Source of the DNA: Cellulophaga baltica
GTDB taxonomy: Bacteria > Bacteroidota > Bacteroidia > Flavobacteriales > Flavobacteriaceae
Direction: 5' to 3'
Assembly (NCBI RefSeq): GCF_018861125.1
Contig: NZ_JAHKQN010000013.1
Coordinates: 536,599-600,598, forward strand
DNA length: 64,000 nucleotides
The notes under the pieces are model-generated. The model saw nothing but the letters and a program-made list of their open reading frames with translations, was not told where the DNA came from and searched no databases. Shown one piece after another: positions 63,183-64,000 of this stretch. The position numbers and the translations under genes were made by a program. Position 1 is the stretch's first letter, and every line of letters starts with the position of its first letter.

Positions 63183-64000
63183 TTATTTGTCTTTGTTTTC
63201 TTGAGAAAAATAATATTGATTTAATTCATCAGAATTACTTTCAATAATATCTAATCGGCCATCACTATTTAAATCGGAAGTTAAAATATCGTACGTATTA
63301 AAGTTTTCATTATTCAATTGAATAGCTTCCCATTTTTTACCAGCACCTTTATTAATAAATACCATATTAGGTTGTTCGTAATTACCTATTACGATATCTA
63401 ATTCACCATCTAAATTAATATCACCTAATGCAACAGCAAATGAATTTCCATTTAACGAATCATAAACAAGACGTTCTTTATATTTTAGTTTTTTATCTCC
63501 GAAATAAATAACATTCGGACTACCAATATTCGCTGTAATAATATCTAAATAACCATCATTATCTAAATCTGTAATAGCTACAGACCTTGTACTATCTTTA
63601 CCCGTACCAAAACCTAATTTTTTATTGAAGTTTAAATTCCCATCATTAAGGTAGATCGCGTTTTGTTCTCCATCAGGAGTTTTATTACGCTCACTTTCAC
63701 GATTTGCTAAAATCAAATCCATATGCCCATCATTATTCATGTCGGCAATCTCAACATCAATAGTTGAATCATTTTTAGTTCCAAATCCTATAGATGGTGC
63801 AAAATTTCCTTTACCATCATTTAAACAAATTTCATTTTCTCGTCCTCTGTTTGTAATTAAAATATCAGTATCTCCATCTTGATCAATATCAGCTACTACA
63901 ATATTTCTTGTGGGTGCATATGTTTGTCCAAATTGTGAAGCTTTAGTAAAGTTACCTTTACCGTCATTAATAAAAATAAAATTTGGAGCCATATCATTAC
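63183..64000 (-). CDS. FG-GAP/VCBS repeat protein, 5' end beyond the window
   Basis: The frame stays open through the window edge, so the N-terminus is missing; at least 272 residues are encoded here. Four or more FG-GAP repeats are visible, each with a calcium-type loop such as DIDQDGDTDILI, DMNNDGHMDLIL, DLDNDGYLDIIT and DINLDGELDIVI. These fold as a beta-propeller and are usually exported. It is the upstream gene of the catabolic run and may be a surface recognition or scaffold protein. The missing part prevents a full assignment. Confidence 0.88.
   Translation of the reverse strand, partial: NDMAPNFIFINDGKGNFTKASQFGQTYAPTRNIVVADIDQDGDTDILITNRGRENEICLNDGKGNFAPSIGFGTKNDSTIDVEIADMNNDGHMDLILANRESERNKTPDGEQNAIYLNDGNLNFNKKLGFGTGKDSTRSVAITDLDNDGYLDIITANIGSPNVIYFGDKKLKYKERLVYDSLNGNSFAVALGDINLDGELDIVIGNYEQPNMVFINKGAGKKWEAIQLNNENFNTYDILTSDLNSDGRLDIIESNSDELNQYYFSQENKDK

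Noticed and set aside
1-64000. tRNA genes, CRISPR arrays, insertion sequences or prophage
   Set aside because: None seen: no cloverleaf-like segments, no regularly spaced repeats with unique spacers, and no transposase or phage structural motifs in any frame.

Overview
The window comes from an AT-rich marine-type member of the Bacteroidota, most likely a flavobacterium. Three things point there: lipoprotein and porin-rich gene content, FAD/TonB/LytTR families typical of the group, and promoters with the Bacteroidota -7 element TAnnTTTG, in one case with TTG-N19 upstream. No tRNA, rRNA, CRISPR array, prophage or intact insertion sequence was seen.

Layout. (1) 1-8700: a two-component-controlled locus on the minus strand. 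An acidic lipoprotein, a TPR sensor kinase and a LuxR-type regulator form one operon. A second operon holds an outer-membrane beta-barrel receptor, a SagB-like flavin oxidoreductase, an ABC exporter and a 43-residue ORF. Both promoters carry the same 27-bp motif at nearly the same distance from the -7 box, so the regulator probably controls both. This is the best candidate for an undescribed peptide-maturation/export system. (2) 8.8-23.9 kb: mostly housekeeping, with an ABC ATPase, ArfB, a DUF3124 lipoprotein, an FKBP isomerase, a Gre-like factor, a DAO oxidoreductase, three poorly known envelope proteins (one with a DUF1573 domain inserted), and the conserved block accC-accB-fabH-rpmF-DUF177-pdxA diverging from ribE. 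(3) 24.0-27.9 kb: a pair of translationally coupled micro-proteins, then a four-gene operon for a coiled-coil protein, a GTPase partner, a Ras-like GTPase and a hybrid histidine kinase. (4) 28.1-31.2 kb: a DUF3500 lipoprotein and a LytS/LytTR pair.

(5) 31.3-54.9 kb: a large assimilatory nitrate island. It encodes a one-piece nitrate reductase (molybdenum catalytic part, FAD/NAD reductase part and BFD [2Fe-2S] part), a rubredoxin-tailed partner, NrtABCD-type transport plus an outer-membrane porin, a NarK transporter, SUMT for sirohaem, NirBD nitrite reductase, a NarX-like sensor, a NarL-like regulator and an Fnr/Crp-like regulator. Intergenic TACGTA(T) repeats spaced 10 or 13 bp apart stand before nearly every nitrate transcription unit. 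At four promoters a repeat runs directly into the -7 box. This looks like the operator of a nitrate regulon.

(6) 54.9-64.0 kb: a GH63-like glucosidase, then an apparent catabolic operon (SLC13/DASS transporter, creatininase-family hydrolase, metallo-beta-lactamase-fold hydrolase, amidohydrolase lipoprotein, and an FG-GAP protein cut by the window edge).

All family calls were made by reading motifs in the translated sequence. No database search was run. Several starts were moved from upstream TTG codons to the ATG that fits the signal peptide, family start or promoter.
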